Below are positions 36,320-45,115 of a stretch of DNA of 64,000 bases, one piece after another (position 1 is the first letter of the stretch; each line of letters starts with the position of its first letter). The notes under the pieces were generated by a model, which worked only from the letters and a program-made list of their open reading frames with translations, had not been told where the DNA came from and searched no databases. The translations under genes were made by a program, and so were the position numbers. The DNA is from Fibrivirga algicola (GTDB lineage: Bacteria; Bacteroidota; Bacteroidia; Cytophagales; Spirosomataceae): the NCBI RefSeq assembly GCF_011742925.1, contig NZ_WAEL01000002.1:124001-188000 (forward strand), in the 5' to 3' direction.

Positions 36320-37609
36320 TTAGTTGACGACTCGAATAGCGTGCACACCACGCGTCACGCTGATGCGGCCCGGCTGTTTGGTCAGGCTGGGCTGATCGCC
36401 TTTGGTGATTTTATAGAACTCGATACCGCCGGTACGTAGCCCATAATCCAGGTACTCGGCTACGCCCACGGCCAGGTTATCGCCCGTTTTATCAAACTCA
36501 ACGGCCTGTGGCATAATGCCATTGATAACCGCTTTACCGGCCGCCACCAGTTTACCTTCTTTCAGGCTATACAGGGCTACTTCGCTTTTGCCAGCCGCCG
36601 CGTTGGCAAACGGCTGGTAAGACTGGCCAGCGCTCACCACGGCTACCGTAGCACCGTCCGGACTGATCGCTACCGCTTCAGGGCTCTCGCCAGTAGCCAC
36701 CTGCGACACAATTTTTGCATCGGTGGGCGTATCGTCGGTCCCAAACTGAACCACGACCAGTTCACCGGCACCAGCACCGCCGGCACCCGGGCCCTTCTTG
36801 CTATCGGCAACGATGAAGTAATCGCCTTTGGTGGTGAATTTCCCACCGCCTACGGCAGCACCAATTTTCACCGGTTTGCCGTGGGGAATGACATACGGTT
36901 TCTTTGTCTTGTCGTCAATCGCGTACTTCATCAGGCCCACTTCGCCGTTTGCCGTTGTGTACGCAATAAACTGCCCGCCGGGGTGAAAGGTAACGTCGGT
37001 AATCGCCACATCAGGCACGGGGGAGCCGGCCGTAAGAATGCGCGTTGGCTTGCCGGTAGCATCTACCTCAACGAGTTTAATTTCTTTTCCCGCTTCGCCC
37101 GATGCCACCACCACGCTGTTGCCCGTGGGAGCCAGTGAGACGGCCATCAATGTGGCACTGGCGCCAATAGGTACCCGGTACTTCACAGCAGGTTTCTGAG
37201 GGTTGCTCAAATCGAGCACAAACAGCGTGTTTGTCGCCGGAAAATCAGCAAGGCCCTTAATTGTGCCGAGGCTATCGCCGAGCGAGCTGCGCCCTTCGAT
37301 CACAAAACCAACGCGGCCGCTACTGGTTACGGCCAGCGCCTTATCGGTCAGGCTCATGGAGTTAGACAGGTTGACGGCTCCCATGTTTTGCCCGGTGCGG
37401 TTCAGCGGAAAACTGACGTAGGTCAGCTGGTCGCGGGTGCCTTGTGTCGTATACCGATTACCATCAATAAGGGCCGACGCCGACAGATCGGCATCTGAAA
37501 TGGCAACCAGCGCACGGGCGTTGAATTGAACAGGAGCCTGCGCAAAAGCAGTATGCGTACCGATGCCCGCCAGCATCAGCCACGCAGCGAGAAAACTAAC
37601 TTTTTTCAT
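36320..37609 (-). CDS. Secreted beta-propeller protein (YncE/lactonase-like repeats)
   Basis: A 429-residue exported protein with a signal peptide (MKKVSFLAAWLMLAGIG, cleavage near AFAQA). The rest is repeated four-strand blades recognised by phrases such as MAVSLAPTGNSVVVAS, DVTFHPGGQFIAYTT, AVAISPDGATVAVVSA and AVEFDKTGDNLAVGV, as in seven-bladed YncE or lactonase-like propellers. No catalytic residues can be assigned; it could bind a ligand or partner in the periplasm or at the surface. The frame is open to 37666, but the ATG at 37609 starts the signal peptide. It lies downstream of and on the same strand as the response regulator, 87 bp away, so it may share the transcript. Confidence 0.8.
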   Translation of the reverse strand: MKKVSFLAAWLMLAGIGTHTAFAQAPVQFNARALVAISDADLSASALIDGNRYTTQGTRDQLTYVSFPLNRTGQNMGAVNLSNSMSLTDKALAVTSSGRVGFVIEGRSSLGDSLGTIKGLADFPATNTLFVLDLSNPQKPAVKYRVPIGASATLMAVSLAPTGNSVVVASGEAGKEIKLVEVDATGKPTRILTAGSPVPDVAITDVTFHPGGQFIAYTTANGEVGLMKYAIDDKTKKPYVIPHGKPVKIGAAVGGGKFTTKGDYFIVADSKKGPGAGGAGAGELVVVQFGTDDTPTDAKIVSQVATGESPEAVAISPDGATVAVVSAGQSYQPFANAAAGKSEVALYSLKEGKLVAAGKAVINGIMPQAVEFDKTGDNLAVGVAEYLDYGLRTGGIEFYKITKGDQPSLTKQPGRISVTRGVHAIRVVN

Positions 37610-37696
37610 GTGTACTTGGCAAGAAACAATGTTTAGGTGACTGACAAAGATACCCGCAGGCATCACATTCCCTAACGATTCCGGCCGCGATCTCGT

Positions 37697-38425
37697 CTAT
37701 AAAACAGCTGGAAGCACCAGCCGAAATCCAACGCCGTGTACACTCTCAATACGAACGGCAGGATCACTGACTAATCGTTTTCGAAGCCGGGAAATAAACA
37801 CGTCCAGGCTACGACCCATGAAGTAATCATCATTTCCCCAGATGGCCCGTAAGAGTTCCTCTCGTCTGACAACGACATTTGACCGGGCTAGCAAGAAAGC
37901 CAGCACATCGGACTCCCGTTGCGTGAGCGTAGCTACCCGACCAGCGCGCTGGAGAGTCAAATTAGCCGGGTCGAACAGGTACGTACCCAGAGCAGGAAGC
38001 GCTGGCGGAGAGCGTACCTGGGCTACAGACGACGTTGTGGCCCTGCTCCGTTTCAGAAACACGTCGATTTTCAGGAGCAACTCGTCGATGCTAAATGGTT
38101 TTGTTAAGTAATCATCTGCCCCTAAGCGTAGGCCAGTCAGGCGGTCGGCCCGATCGATGCGGGCGCTTAAAAAGAGAATAGGTACGTCGGTGTTGACGGC
38201 GCGAATCTGCCGGGCCAGTGTGAAGCCGTCTGTGTGCGGCAACATAACATCGAGCAGGCAGAGATCGAACGGTTGGGTCTGAAAAGCTGCCCAGCCTTCG
38301 ACCCCATTTGTGCACTGATGCACGGCAAAACAGGCGGCCTCAAGGTTGTCGCGGGTAACGAAACTGAGGTTGATATCGTCTTCAACGTATAAAATTCGGG
38401 CGCGTGGTGGCAGGGCTGTAAGCAT
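37697..38425 (-). CDS. OmpR-family response regulator
   Basis: A 242-residue DNA-binding response regulator. The receiver domain has the acidic pair in ILYVEDD (residues 15-17), phospho-acceptor Asp59 in CLLDVMLP, Thr/Ser switch FLSAR and Lys109 in LTKPF. The C-terminal winged helix (about residues 150-240) shows LTQRESDVLAFLLARS, REELLRAIWGNDDYFMGRSLDVFISRLRKRL-type sequence (split in domain order) and the closing VHGVGFRLVLP. I chose the ATG at 38425, which leaves 7 bp after the kinase stop; the frame is open to 38461 but that would overlap the kinase. OmpR-type regulators bind direct repeats, and a phased TTAACA array lies just upstream of the kinase gene (39915-39952). Confidence 0.95.
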   Translation of the reverse strand: MLTALPPRARILYVEDDINLSFVTRDNLEAACFAVHQCTNGVEGWAAFQTQPFDLCLLDVMLPHTDGFTLARQIRAVNTDVPILFLSARIDRADRLTGLRLGADDYLTKPFSIDELLLKIDVFLKRSRATTSSVAQVRSPPALPALGTYLFDPANLTLQRAGRVATLTQRESDVLAFLLARSNVVVRREELLRAIWGNDDYFMGRSLDVFISRLRKRLVSDPAVRIESVHGVGFRLVLPAVL

Positions 38426-38432
38426 CGAAATG

Positions 38433-39758
38433 TTATACACGATAATCAGTGACAGTACCATCTACGGTCTGTTTACGCGGCAATTCGGTTCCGGCAGATG
38501 TGCGTAGGGGACTACTGAACTCGAATGTACTCCCCTGCCCCGGCATGCTGACCAGTCGAAGCCGCCAGCCATGCGCGCGGGCCACCTGCCGAACGTAGTA
38601 CAAACCCAGCCCGAAGCCCTTTACGTTATGTACGTCGCCTGTTGGCACGCGATAGAATTGCCGAAAAACGGCGCGTTGGTGCACTTTGGCGATACCAATC
38701 CCATTGTCGGTCACTGACCAGATCAGCCGTTGTTGCTGGGTACGTGTCTGCAAGACAATATGAGGGGGCACGGTACAATATTTCCGGGCATTATCGACCA
38801 GATTTCGTAACAGCGTCTCGAGTGCATACCGGTCGGCGAGGATAAGCGCGGGGTCGGGTTGGAGATCCAGTTGGAGGGATGGCGTATACTCGTGAGCCAG
38901 CGAGGTCATGACCTCATTGAGGTCAAGTTGGGTACGTACCTCCGCGAAACCCGTTTGCCGACGGCGGGCGAGTTGCAGCACGTTCTGAATTTGCTGTTGC
39001 AGGCGCAGGGTCTCTTCATTCACTATGCGGGCATACTGCCGCAGCCGATCGGGCTGCTGTGCCATATCGGGCTGTTGCAATACGCCCGCCGCAATGCGCA
39101 GGGTAGATACGGGTGTTTGCAGTTCGTGGGTAATGTTGTTGATAAAGTCGCGCTGTATTTCGGTGAGGCGGCGCTGGCGAAGCACCACCCAAAGCGTATA
39201 CCCAAAAAGCAGCACCACCAGCCCCACGGCTACCGACGAGGCAATCCAGCCATCGAGTTGACCGGCCACTACGCCTACCTGCCCCGGAAAGCGGATCTCG
39301 AAATAATACGTATACCCCCGAATTTTTGGTAGCACCTGTTTTCGACTTACAAGCTGCTCGGCCTGCATGGGCCGGGTACCGTGCGAACTGACATAAGCGC
39401 CGTAGACCATCTGTTCGTCCTCGCAATTATAGATACCATATTCAAAATCAGTCAGCAGGCGATGTCGTCGGAAAGCGTTCTGCAAATAATGCTCCAGCAG
39501 AACAGGATCGATCGGCGCATCCGTACGAACCACGAAATAGTCGGGGGAGAGCTGCGTCACGGCTGAGCGGGTCTGCCGGATGTTATTCAGCCGGGCCACC
39601 TCATCAGCCACTTCCTGAAGCGCCACGAAGGCCGTTTGGCGAAACTGACGCTCGCCCAGCGCATAGGCCCGCCGTAGCCAGCTACCCTGCACCGTGAGAA
39701 TCCCCACGATGGCCATCACGGAGAGCACAACAAGAAGACGGATCAGCGAGCGGGACAC
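38433..39758 (-). CDS. Sensor histidine kinase of the adjacent two-component system
   Basis: A 441-residue membrane sensor. TM1 is about residues 7-26 and TM2 about 171-194; between them is a periplasmic sensor of about 145 residues with no recognised domain. The HisKA site is His211 in NNITHELQTPVSTL. The ATPase domain has the N box NLVDNARKY, G1 DNGIGIAK and G2 GFGLGLYYVRQV. There is no HAMP domain. It phosphorylates the regulator encoded 7 bp downstream. The start is a GTG at 39758 (VSRSLIRLLVVLSV). The stimulus is unknown; the neighbouring secreted propeller and DUF1573 proteins suggest an envelope signal (inference). Confidence 0.95.
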   Translation of the reverse strand: MSRSLIRLLVVLSVMAIVGILTVQGSWLRRAYALGERQFRQTAFVALQEVADEVARLNNIRQTRSAVTQLSPDYFVVRTDAPIDPVLLEHYLQNAFRRHRLLTDFEYGIYNCEDEQMVYGAYVSSHGTRPMQAEQLVSRKQVLPKIRGYTYYFEIRFPGQVGVVAGQLDGWIASSVAVGLVVLLFGYTLWVVLRQRRLTEIQRDFINNITHELQTPVSTLRIAAGVLQQPDMAQQPDRLRQYARIVNEETLRLQQQIQNVLQLARRRQTGFAEVRTQLDLNEVMTSLAHEYTPSLQLDLQPDPALILADRYALETLLRNLVDNARKYCTVPPHIVLQTRTQQQRLIWSVTDNGIGIAKVHQRAVFRQFYRVPTGDVHNVKGFGLGLYYVRQVARAHGWRLRLVSMPGQGSTFEFSSPLRTSAGTELPRKQTVDGTVTDYRV

Positions 39759-39914
39759 AAGGGAACGGGTCTAAGTATGAGAGTCAGGTAGTCTGTGTCT
39801 ACTGAACCAGGTTGTCAATACAAAAGCAAATCGGTTTTATCAGTTGATCACCTGTCCACGAAAGTACGCTTTTCGGTCATTCTGCGTTTTCTATTTATCG
39901 CCTAAGGCTCACCT

Positions 39915-39952
39915 TTAACATTTCATTAACAACTGATAACCAGCCATTAACA
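39915..39952. promoter_or_regulatory. Phased TTAACA direct repeats, probable response-regulator site
   Basis: TTAACA occurs at 39915, 39926 and 39947, with starts 11 and 21 bp apart, i.e. one and two helical turns. The last two belong to a longer direct repeat, CATTAACAA (39924 and 39945). The array lies between the divergent kinase gene (39758) and DUF1573 gene (40040), 22 bp before a perfect -7 element. This is the geometry used by OmpR-family regulators; the regulator encoded at 37697 is the natural candidate. Confidence 0.55.
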
Positions 39953-39973
39953 AGAAACGCATCGACTAGTCAA

Positions 39974-39981
39974 TACCTTTG
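39974..39981 (+). promoter_or_regulatory. TAnnTTTG -7 element for the DUF1573 gene
   Basis: TACCTTTG is an exact match and gives a leader of about 50 nt. No good -33 box is present, which fits a promoter that needs an activator bound at the TTAACA array just upstream. Confidence 0.55.
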
Positions 39982-40039
39982 ATGCAGCAACTGAGCAGAC
40001 AACCTGCCCGGCAGGCAATCACCTATCAATCAGTTTTTT

Positions 40040-40438
40040 ATGAAACAGACTATGCTTCTTTTCTCGGCCCTTTTGCTGGCCGGTACCGTAATGGCCCACA
40101 CGCTGGCCGCCGCTTTCGGCTGGACCAGCACCACGCATGACTTTGGCAAAATCCGACAGGGTAAACCGGTGACTGTCTCGTATTCGTTCACCAACAAAGG
40201 CGAAGCCCCCTTAGTGGTGACCTACGCCAAGGGGTCATGCGGATGCACCGGCGTTGAGTGGCCGAAAGAAGCGGTATTGCCAGGAGCTACGGGGCAAATC
40301 AAAGCGACTTTCAACGCGGCCAGCCTGGGTACGTTCAGCAAAACCGTCTACGTGGAATCAAACGCCGAAGGTGGTCCGGTTACGTTGTCCTTCAAAGGCG
40401 AAGTGGTTGCCGAAAGCAATTCAACAAGCGGTCGGTAA
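40040..40438 (+). CDS. DUF1573 domain secreted protein
   Basis: A 132-residue exported protein: signal peptide (MKQTMLLFSALLLAGTVMA) and one DUF1573 Ig-like domain. The domain hallmarks are HDFGKIRQGKPVTVSYSFTN (residues about 34-53), the paired Cys in GSCGCTGVEWP and the closing GTFSKTVYVESNAEGG. Such proteins are common and often abundant in Bacteroidota, but their function is unknown; a periplasmic or surface role is likely. Its promoter carries a phased regulator array next to the two-component genes. A terminator-like hairpin follows. Confidence 0.9.
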   Translation: MKQTMLLFSALLLAGTVMAHTLAAAFGWTSTTHDFGKIRQGKPVTVSYSFTNKGEAPLVVTYAKGSCGCTGVEWPKEAVLPGATGQIKATFNAASLGTFSKTVYVESNAEGGPVTLSFKGEVVAESNSTSGR

Positions 40439-40472
40439 TGACCGATGCGGTTATTCCGCCGTTCCTGCTTTA

Positions 40473-40529
40473 AAACCCAGCTCTAGCCATTTCGGACAGG
40501 ACTGGGTTTATTTTTAGCACCAAACCCAG
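40473..40529 (+). terminator. Terminator after DUF1573 gene with a competing third arm
   Basis: AAACCCAG (40473-40480) pairs with CTGGGTTT (40502-40509), followed by ATTTTT, as a terminator for the DUF1573 transcript. A second AAACCCAG (40522-40529) lies beyond, so the middle arm could pair with either copy. It precedes the isochorismate synthase start by 51 bp. Confidence 0.6.
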
Positions 40530-40579
40530 TTGCAAACTGTTAAGAAAGCAGACAGGTCCTTTTGCACCTATTTGCGCTC

Positions 40580-41830
40580 ATGACTGCTTCATCTGCCAAC
40601 GCTGTTACTACGGTTCCGTTAACATACACGCTTTCCCAACTCTGGCAAACCGCCCGGACCACCGGCAATCCTGCTGCCCTGTGGCGGTTACCGAATCAAC
40701 CGGAAAAACACCTGATCGTTCACCTGGGCGACCCGCTCACCGAGCAGCAGCCAATCGATTTAGACGAGCGGCCATCCGGTTTCGCCATCGGTCTTTTCGA
40801 TGCACCAGCCAGCGATTTTGCCCGCGCGTTTTACCTGCATGCTGACCGCCATGTAGTGCTCGACGCCGCCGATCAGCTCACATACTGCCCTACGCCCGAC
40901 ACCGAGGCTACCCGCGCTTTCGACGAAGCAACGTACCTAACCGCCCGACAACCCGCTACAACAAGCCCGGCCAGTAGCTTCACCGAGTTGCCAAGCCCCG
41001 ACGCACAGGCGATTTTTGAAGACACGGTAGCCCAGGCCGTCGAAGCCATGCAAGCTGGCCGTTTCTGGAAAGTGGTGCTGTCGCGCACCAAAACTATTGA
41101 GTTTGCTGACGAACCTGACGTCGTTACGTTGTTTGACCGGCTGTGCGCAGCTTACCCAACCGCTTTCGTCTCGGCTGTTTGGCTTCCGGAAGGTACTGGT
41201 GGTCGCCCGGCTCAGGTCTGGTTATCGGCCACACCTGAACGGCTGGTAAGCGTTGATCCGGAAGGGATCTTTAAGACCGTGGCGCTGGCCGGAACCCAGT
41301 CTGCCTACACGCCGGACGGGGTGATGAAACGGACTGCTGATGCCCTTTGGTCGCAGAAAGAGATTGAAGAACAGGCTCTGGTAAGCCGGTATATTATTGG
41401 CTGTTTCAAAAAAATACGGCTGCGCGAATACCTGGAGGAAGGGCCAAAAACAGCACAGGCCGGTAATCTGATGCACCTCTGCACGCAGTACACCGTCGAT
41501 ACCAAAGCAGTTAATTTCCCGCAGTTGGGCACGGTTATGTTGCGGCTGTTACATCCTACGTCGGCGGTATGCGGCATGCCCCGACCTGAGGCACTTGATT
41601 TTATTCAAACCCATGAACAGCACGACCGCGGATTTTTCGCCGGTTTCGTTGGCCCGGTCAATATCGACGGAGCCAGCCAATTATACGTGCATATCCGCTG
41701 TTTAGCGCTGGCAGGAAAAACGGCGACGCTTTACGCTGGTGCCGGCCTCACTGAAGACTCAGACCCTCAGAAAGAGTGGCTCGAGACAGAAATGAAGTGC
41801 CAAACGCTCCTGCGCGGCATGCGCGGGTAA
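40580..41830 (+). CDS. Isochorismate synthase (chorismate-binding enzyme)
   Basis: A 416-residue chorismate-utilising enzyme, most likely the isochorismate synthase of menaquinone synthesis, since Cytophagales respire with menaquinone and no siderophore genes are near. The C-terminal chorismate-binding domain (about 150-416) shows FWKVVLSRTKTIEF, VWLSATPERLVSV, VALAGTQ (catalytic base region), HPTSAVCGMPRPEAL and YAGAGLTEDSDPQKEWLETEMKCQ-type end (given in parts). The N-terminal region is less conserved, as usual. ATG at 40580 preferred to a TTG at 40562. Salicylate or aminodeoxychorismate-type activities are less likely. No other men gene lies alongside. Confidence 0.88.
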   Translation: MTASSANAVTTVPLTYTLSQLWQTARTTGNPAALWRLPNQPEKHLIVHLGDPLTEQQPIDLDERPSGFAIGLFDAPASDFARAFYLHADRHVVLDAADQLTYCPTPDTEATRAFDEATYLTARQPATTSPASSFTELPSPDAQAIFEDTVAQAVEAMQAGRFWKVVLSRTKTIEFADEPDVVTLFDRLCAAYPTAFVSAVWLPEGTGGRPAQVWLSATPERLVSVDPEGIFKTVALAGTQSAYTPDGVMKRTADALWSQKEIEEQALVSRYIIGCFKKIRLREYLEEGPKTAQAGNLMHLCTQYTVDTKAVNFPQLGTVMLRLLHPTSAVCGMPRPEALDFIQTHEQHDRGFFAGFVGPVNIDGASQLYVHIRCLALAGKTATLYAGAGLTEDSDPQKEWLETEMKCQTLLRGMRG

Positions 41831-41905
41831 TACGTCACGGATAGCCTAAATGCAGGATTTACCCTGAGCTGTTGACATAGACATGACTCGGCTACACACA
41901 ATGGC

Positions 41906-41965
41906 CTAGCCCTATTGCAAAGAGAGCCAGCGCACATGCGCTGGCTCTCTTTGCAATAGGGCTAG
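41906..41965. terminator. Perfect 28-bp hairpin between isochorismate synthase and ettA
   Basis: CTAGCCCTATTGCAAAGAGA and eight further bases pair without a mismatch with 41938-41965, leaving a loop of only four bases (ACAT). It stands between convergent stops at 41830 and 41974, close to the ettA end. The stem is far longer than normal for an intrinsic terminator and has no U-run. Confidence 0.65.
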
Positions 41966-41973
41966 CTGCCCGA

Positions 41974-43641
41974 CTACGCCAGTTTCTTGTACCGAATGCG
42001 CTTCGGTGTGGCATCGTTGCCCAGGCGTTTTCGGCGGTTTTCTTCGTACTCCGAGAAGTTACCTTCGAACCAGTACACCTGCGAATCGCCTTCAAAAGCC
42101 AGGATGTGCGTAGCTACCCGGTCGAGGAACCAGCGGTCGTGGCTGATGATAACGGCGCACCCGGCAAAATTTTCCAGACCTTCCTCCAACGCCCGCAACG
42201 TATTCACGTCCAGATCGTTGGTTGGTTCATCCATCAGCAGCAGGTTGGCCCCTTCTTTCAGGGTCATGGCCAGGTGAACGCGGTTACGCTCACCTCCCGA
42301 CAACGTACCTACTTTCTTCTCCTGATCGGCCCCGGCAAAGTTGAAGCGGCTGCAGTACGCCCGGGCGTTGGCCTGTTTGCCGCCCAGCATAATCCAGTCG
42401 TTACCGTCAGCGATCGTTTGGTATACGGTCTTTTCAGGATCGAGTCCGTCGTGCTCTTGATCTACATAAGCTACCTTCACCGTTTCGCCCACTTCAAACG
42501 TACCAGCATCGGGTTTGTACTTGTCTGTGATGAGCTTGAAAAGGGTCGTTTTACCCGCGCCGTTAGGCCCGATGATACCGACGATGCCTGCCTGCGGTAG
42601 CTTGAATTCAAGGTGTTCGAACAACAGCCGGTCGCCAAACGCTTTCGCCACGTCCTGCGCTTCAATAACTTTACTACCCAGCCGGGGTCCTGGTGGAATA
42701 AAGATTTCCAGCTTGCTTTCGCGCTGTTGGGCATCTTCATCCAGCATCTTCTCATATGCCCCCAAACGCGCTTTCGACTTGGCCTGACGCGCTTTGGGCG
42801 CCATACGTACCCACTCCAACTCGCGTTGAAGGGTCTTCTGCCGCTTCGATTCAGTTTTCTCCTCCTTCGCCAGCCGTTGCTGCTTCTGATCGAGCCACGA
42901 GCTGTAATTACCTTTCCAGGGAATCCCTTCACCCCGATCGAGCTCCAGAATCCAGCCCGCCACGTTATCCAGAAAGTAGCGATCGTGGGTTACGGCGATC
43001 ACCGTGCCTTTATACTGCCGAAGGTGTTCTTCCAGCCACAACACCGATTCAGCATCAAGGTGGTTGGTTGGTTCGTCGAGCAGCAAGACGTCGGGCTCCT
43101 GAAGCAGCAGGCGGCACAACGCTACACGCCGCTTTTCACCTCCCGACAGGTTGGCAATCAGGGCATCAGACGGAGGCGTGCGCAGGGCATCCATCGCCCG
43201 CTCGAGGCGCGTGTCCAGTTCCCAGGCGTTGAAATGATCCAGTTTCTCCTGCACATCGGCCTGGCGGGCACCCAACTTTTCGTAGTCGGCATCGGGGTCG
43301 CCAAAGGCTTCGTTGATCTGATCAAATTCTTTCAGCAGGTCAACGATCTCCTGCACCCCTTCTTCAACGACTTCGCGCACCGTTTTGGTGGGGTCTAACT
43401 GGGGCTCCTGCTCAAGCATTCCGACCGAGTAACCGGGCGAGAAGACGACCTCTCCGTTGTAACTTTTATCGATGCCGGCGATGATACGTAAGAGAGTAGA
43501 TTTACCAGAACCGTTGAGTCCCAGCACGCCTATTTTGGCCCCGTAAAAGAATGAAAGGTAGATGTTCTTTAGGATTTGTCGGTTGGGGGGAATAATTTTA
43601 CTTACACCCGCCATAGAAAAGATAATCGTTTCCTGGCTCAT
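41974..43641 (-). CDS. ettA: ABC-F protein, energy-dependent translational throttle EttA
   Basis: A cytoplasmic ABC-F ATPase that binds the ribosomal E site and gates entry into elongation by energy state. The 555-residue protein has two ABC domains. Domain 1 has Walker A GLNGSGKST, signature NLSGGEKRR and Walker B LLLDEPTNHLD. An inter-domain linker rich in K/R and Q follows (about residues 240-310), and domain 2 has GPNGAGKTT, TLSGGERNR and LLMDEPTNDLD. The arm between (SWLDQKQQRLAKEEKTESKR region) and the start IIFSMAGVSKIIPPNRQILK match EttA. ATG at 43641 chosen over the open frame to 43668. It is divergent from the DUF349 gene. Confidence 0.95.
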   Translation of the reverse strand: MSQETIIFSMAGVSKIIPPNRQILKNIYLSFFYGAKIGVLGLNGSGKSTLLRIIAGIDKSYNGEVVFSPGYSVGMLEQEPQLDPTKTVREVVEEGVQEIVDLLKEFDQINEAFGDPDADYEKLGARQADVQEKLDHFNAWELDTRLERAMDALRTPPSDALIANLSGGEKRRVALCRLLLQEPDVLLLDEPTNHLDAESVLWLEEHLRQYKGTVIAVTHDRYFLDNVAGWILELDRGEGIPWKGNYSSWLDQKQQRLAKEEKTESKRQKTLQRELEWVRMAPKARQAKSKARLGAYEKMLDEDAQQRESKLEIFIPPGPRLGSKVIEAQDVAKAFGDRLLFEHLEFKLPQAGIVGIIGPNGAGKTTLFKLITDKYKPDAGTFEVGETVKVAYVDQEHDGLDPEKTVYQTIADGNDWIMLGGKQANARAYCSRFNFAGADQEKKVGTLSGGERNRVHLAMTLKEGANLLLMDEPTNDLDVNTLRALEEGLENFAGCAVIISHDRWFLDRVATHILAFEGDSQVYWFEGNFSEYEENRRKRLGNDATPKRIRYKKLA

Positions 43642-43711
43642 TTTTTGACTATGTTTGTGGTTGGGCAAATATCGTTAATTAACCCTCGCAAGAACCCTTC
43701 AGTAAGGAAAA

Positions 43712-44992
43712 ATGGAAAATGCTTCATTGGTAGACGAATACGGTTACGTCGAAGACGGAAAGGTATTTTTAAAGGGCTATCTCGACTATCCAGACCGCCA
43801 GATCGGCGAAGTTAAACGAACAGAGCAGGAAGCGCTCGATTACTTTAAAAACCGCTTTGTTATCGCCCAGAGTAAGGTTGCCCAACTTGAAGAAGAGGTT
43901 ACCGAGGCGCAAAACAAAGGCTCATACCTGACCAAACTGCTTCAGCTACGGCGCAAATTAATCAGTTTTGATGCCATTGGCGACTTCCCTCCCCTGCTCG
44001 ATCGTCTCGACCAACTCGAAGACATTTTATCGGGCCTGATTCACACCAACCAACTGAAGAATCTGGAGATTAAGCGGGCGCTAATCGGTGAGGCTGAGGT
44101 GATTGCCAGCAGCGATGACTGGAAGCCAACCGCTGAAGCACTCCAGGAAATCAAAACGAAATGGATCAAAACCGGACCGGTAGATAAAAGTATCGAGGCG
44201 GAAATAGAAGAGCAATTTCAGGGGTTACTCGATGGCTTTTTCCAGCGTCGCCGCGAGTTTTTCAACGAGCAGAATAAGGTTATCCAGGAGCGTCTCGACC
44301 AGTACGAGGAGATGATCAAACTGGTTGAGCGGGCCGTTCGCAACCCTGACCTCGATGTTGTTTATCAAGAAGTTAGGCGGTTAAACAACGCCTGGAAAAA
44401 CATTGGCGAAGTGCCCATCAAGAAAGGTGGCAAACTCCATAAGCGATTCAAGCGCACGGTGCAGTACGTCTTCGAGAAGTATAACAATGCGAAGGGTATC
44501 GTTATTCAGAAACGGATCGACCCACGGATTGAGCAACAAATGAAGATGGCCGATGAGGCCGAACAGCTATCGAAAGTACCTGATTCGCAGATCTTCGCTT
44601 CGGCCAACCGGGCTAAGGAGCTGCTCAACGCCTGGAAGGAAATCAAGGTGCCATTCAAGATGCAGGATAAAGCCGTGAACGAGAAGTTCCGGGCCGCCTG
44701 CGACAAGATTTTTGAGCTTAGCTACCTCGGTCGGGTGCTAGACCGGAAGTACCCGGCTTTCAGCCTGAAGAGCCAGGCCGAACAGCTACGGACCAAAATC
44801 CGCGAACTGGAATACCTGGTCAAGCGGGAGAAAAGCGACCTCCAGTTTTCCATGCAGGACATTGACAGCCTTGACCCCGAGAACCCCGAAGACAAGCAGA
44901 TTCTGAACAAGATCAATACCCAGAAACGGAAAATTGCCATGAAGGAGGTGATCCTGCGCGATTTTCACCGGGCCCTTGCTGCTGCAGAATAG
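43712..44992 (+). CDS. DUF349 repeat protein
   Basis: A 426-residue, highly charged, largely helical cytoplasmic protein with at least three DUF349 repeats. Each has the pattern A.E.L...W...G.V: DWKPTAEALQEIKTKWIKTG (about 133-152), VYQEVRRLNNAWKNIGEVP (about 213-231) and AKELLNAWKEIKVPF (about 300-314). Coiled-coil segments lie near residues 45-75 and 360-385. DUF349 proteins occur widely in Bacteroidota and Actinobacteria; their role is not settled. It is monocistronic, 70 bp from the divergent ettA, and ended by a strong hairpin. Confidence 0.9.
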   Translation: MENASLVDEYGYVEDGKVFLKGYLDYPDRQIGEVKRTEQEALDYFKNRFVIAQSKVAQLEEEVTEAQNKGSYLTKLLQLRRKLISFDAIGDFPPLLDRLDQLEDILSGLIHTNQLKNLEIKRALIGEAEVIASSDDWKPTAEALQEIKTKWIKTGPVDKSIEAEIEEQFQGLLDGFFQRRREFFNEQNKVIQERLDQYEEMIKLVERAVRNPDLDVVYQEVRRLNNAWKNIGEVPIKKGGKLHKRFKRTVQYVFEKYNNAKGIVIQKRIDPRIEQQMKMADEAEQLSKVPDSQIFASANRAKELLNAWKEIKVPFKMQDKAVNEKFRAACDKIFELSYLGRVLDRKYPAFSLKSQAEQLRTKIRELEYLVKREKSDLQFSMQDIDSLDPENPEDKQILNKINTQKRKIAMKEVILRDFHRALAAAE

Positions 44993-45015
44993 GCTGGGTA
45001 CGCTACTTTAATACA

Positions 45016-45056
45016 AGAGCCGGTCGGATAGTCTTCGCAACTATCCGACCGGCTCT
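45016..45056 (+). terminator. Terminator of the DUF349 gene
   Basis: AGAGCCGGTCGGATAGT pairs perfectly with the 17 bases at 45040-45056, with a 7-base loop, followed by CTTTGTTT. It starts 24 bp past the stop at 44992. Confidence 0.85.
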
Positions 45057-45115
45057 CTTTGTTTACTCTATGAATGGCTTCACAAAGCCTGAAGCTAGTG
45101 TAAACATGTACTGGT

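Noticed and set aside
42613-43398. A 261-codon open frame on the plus strand
   Set aside because: It is antisense to ettA, whose ABC motifs are intact; no recognisable protein features.
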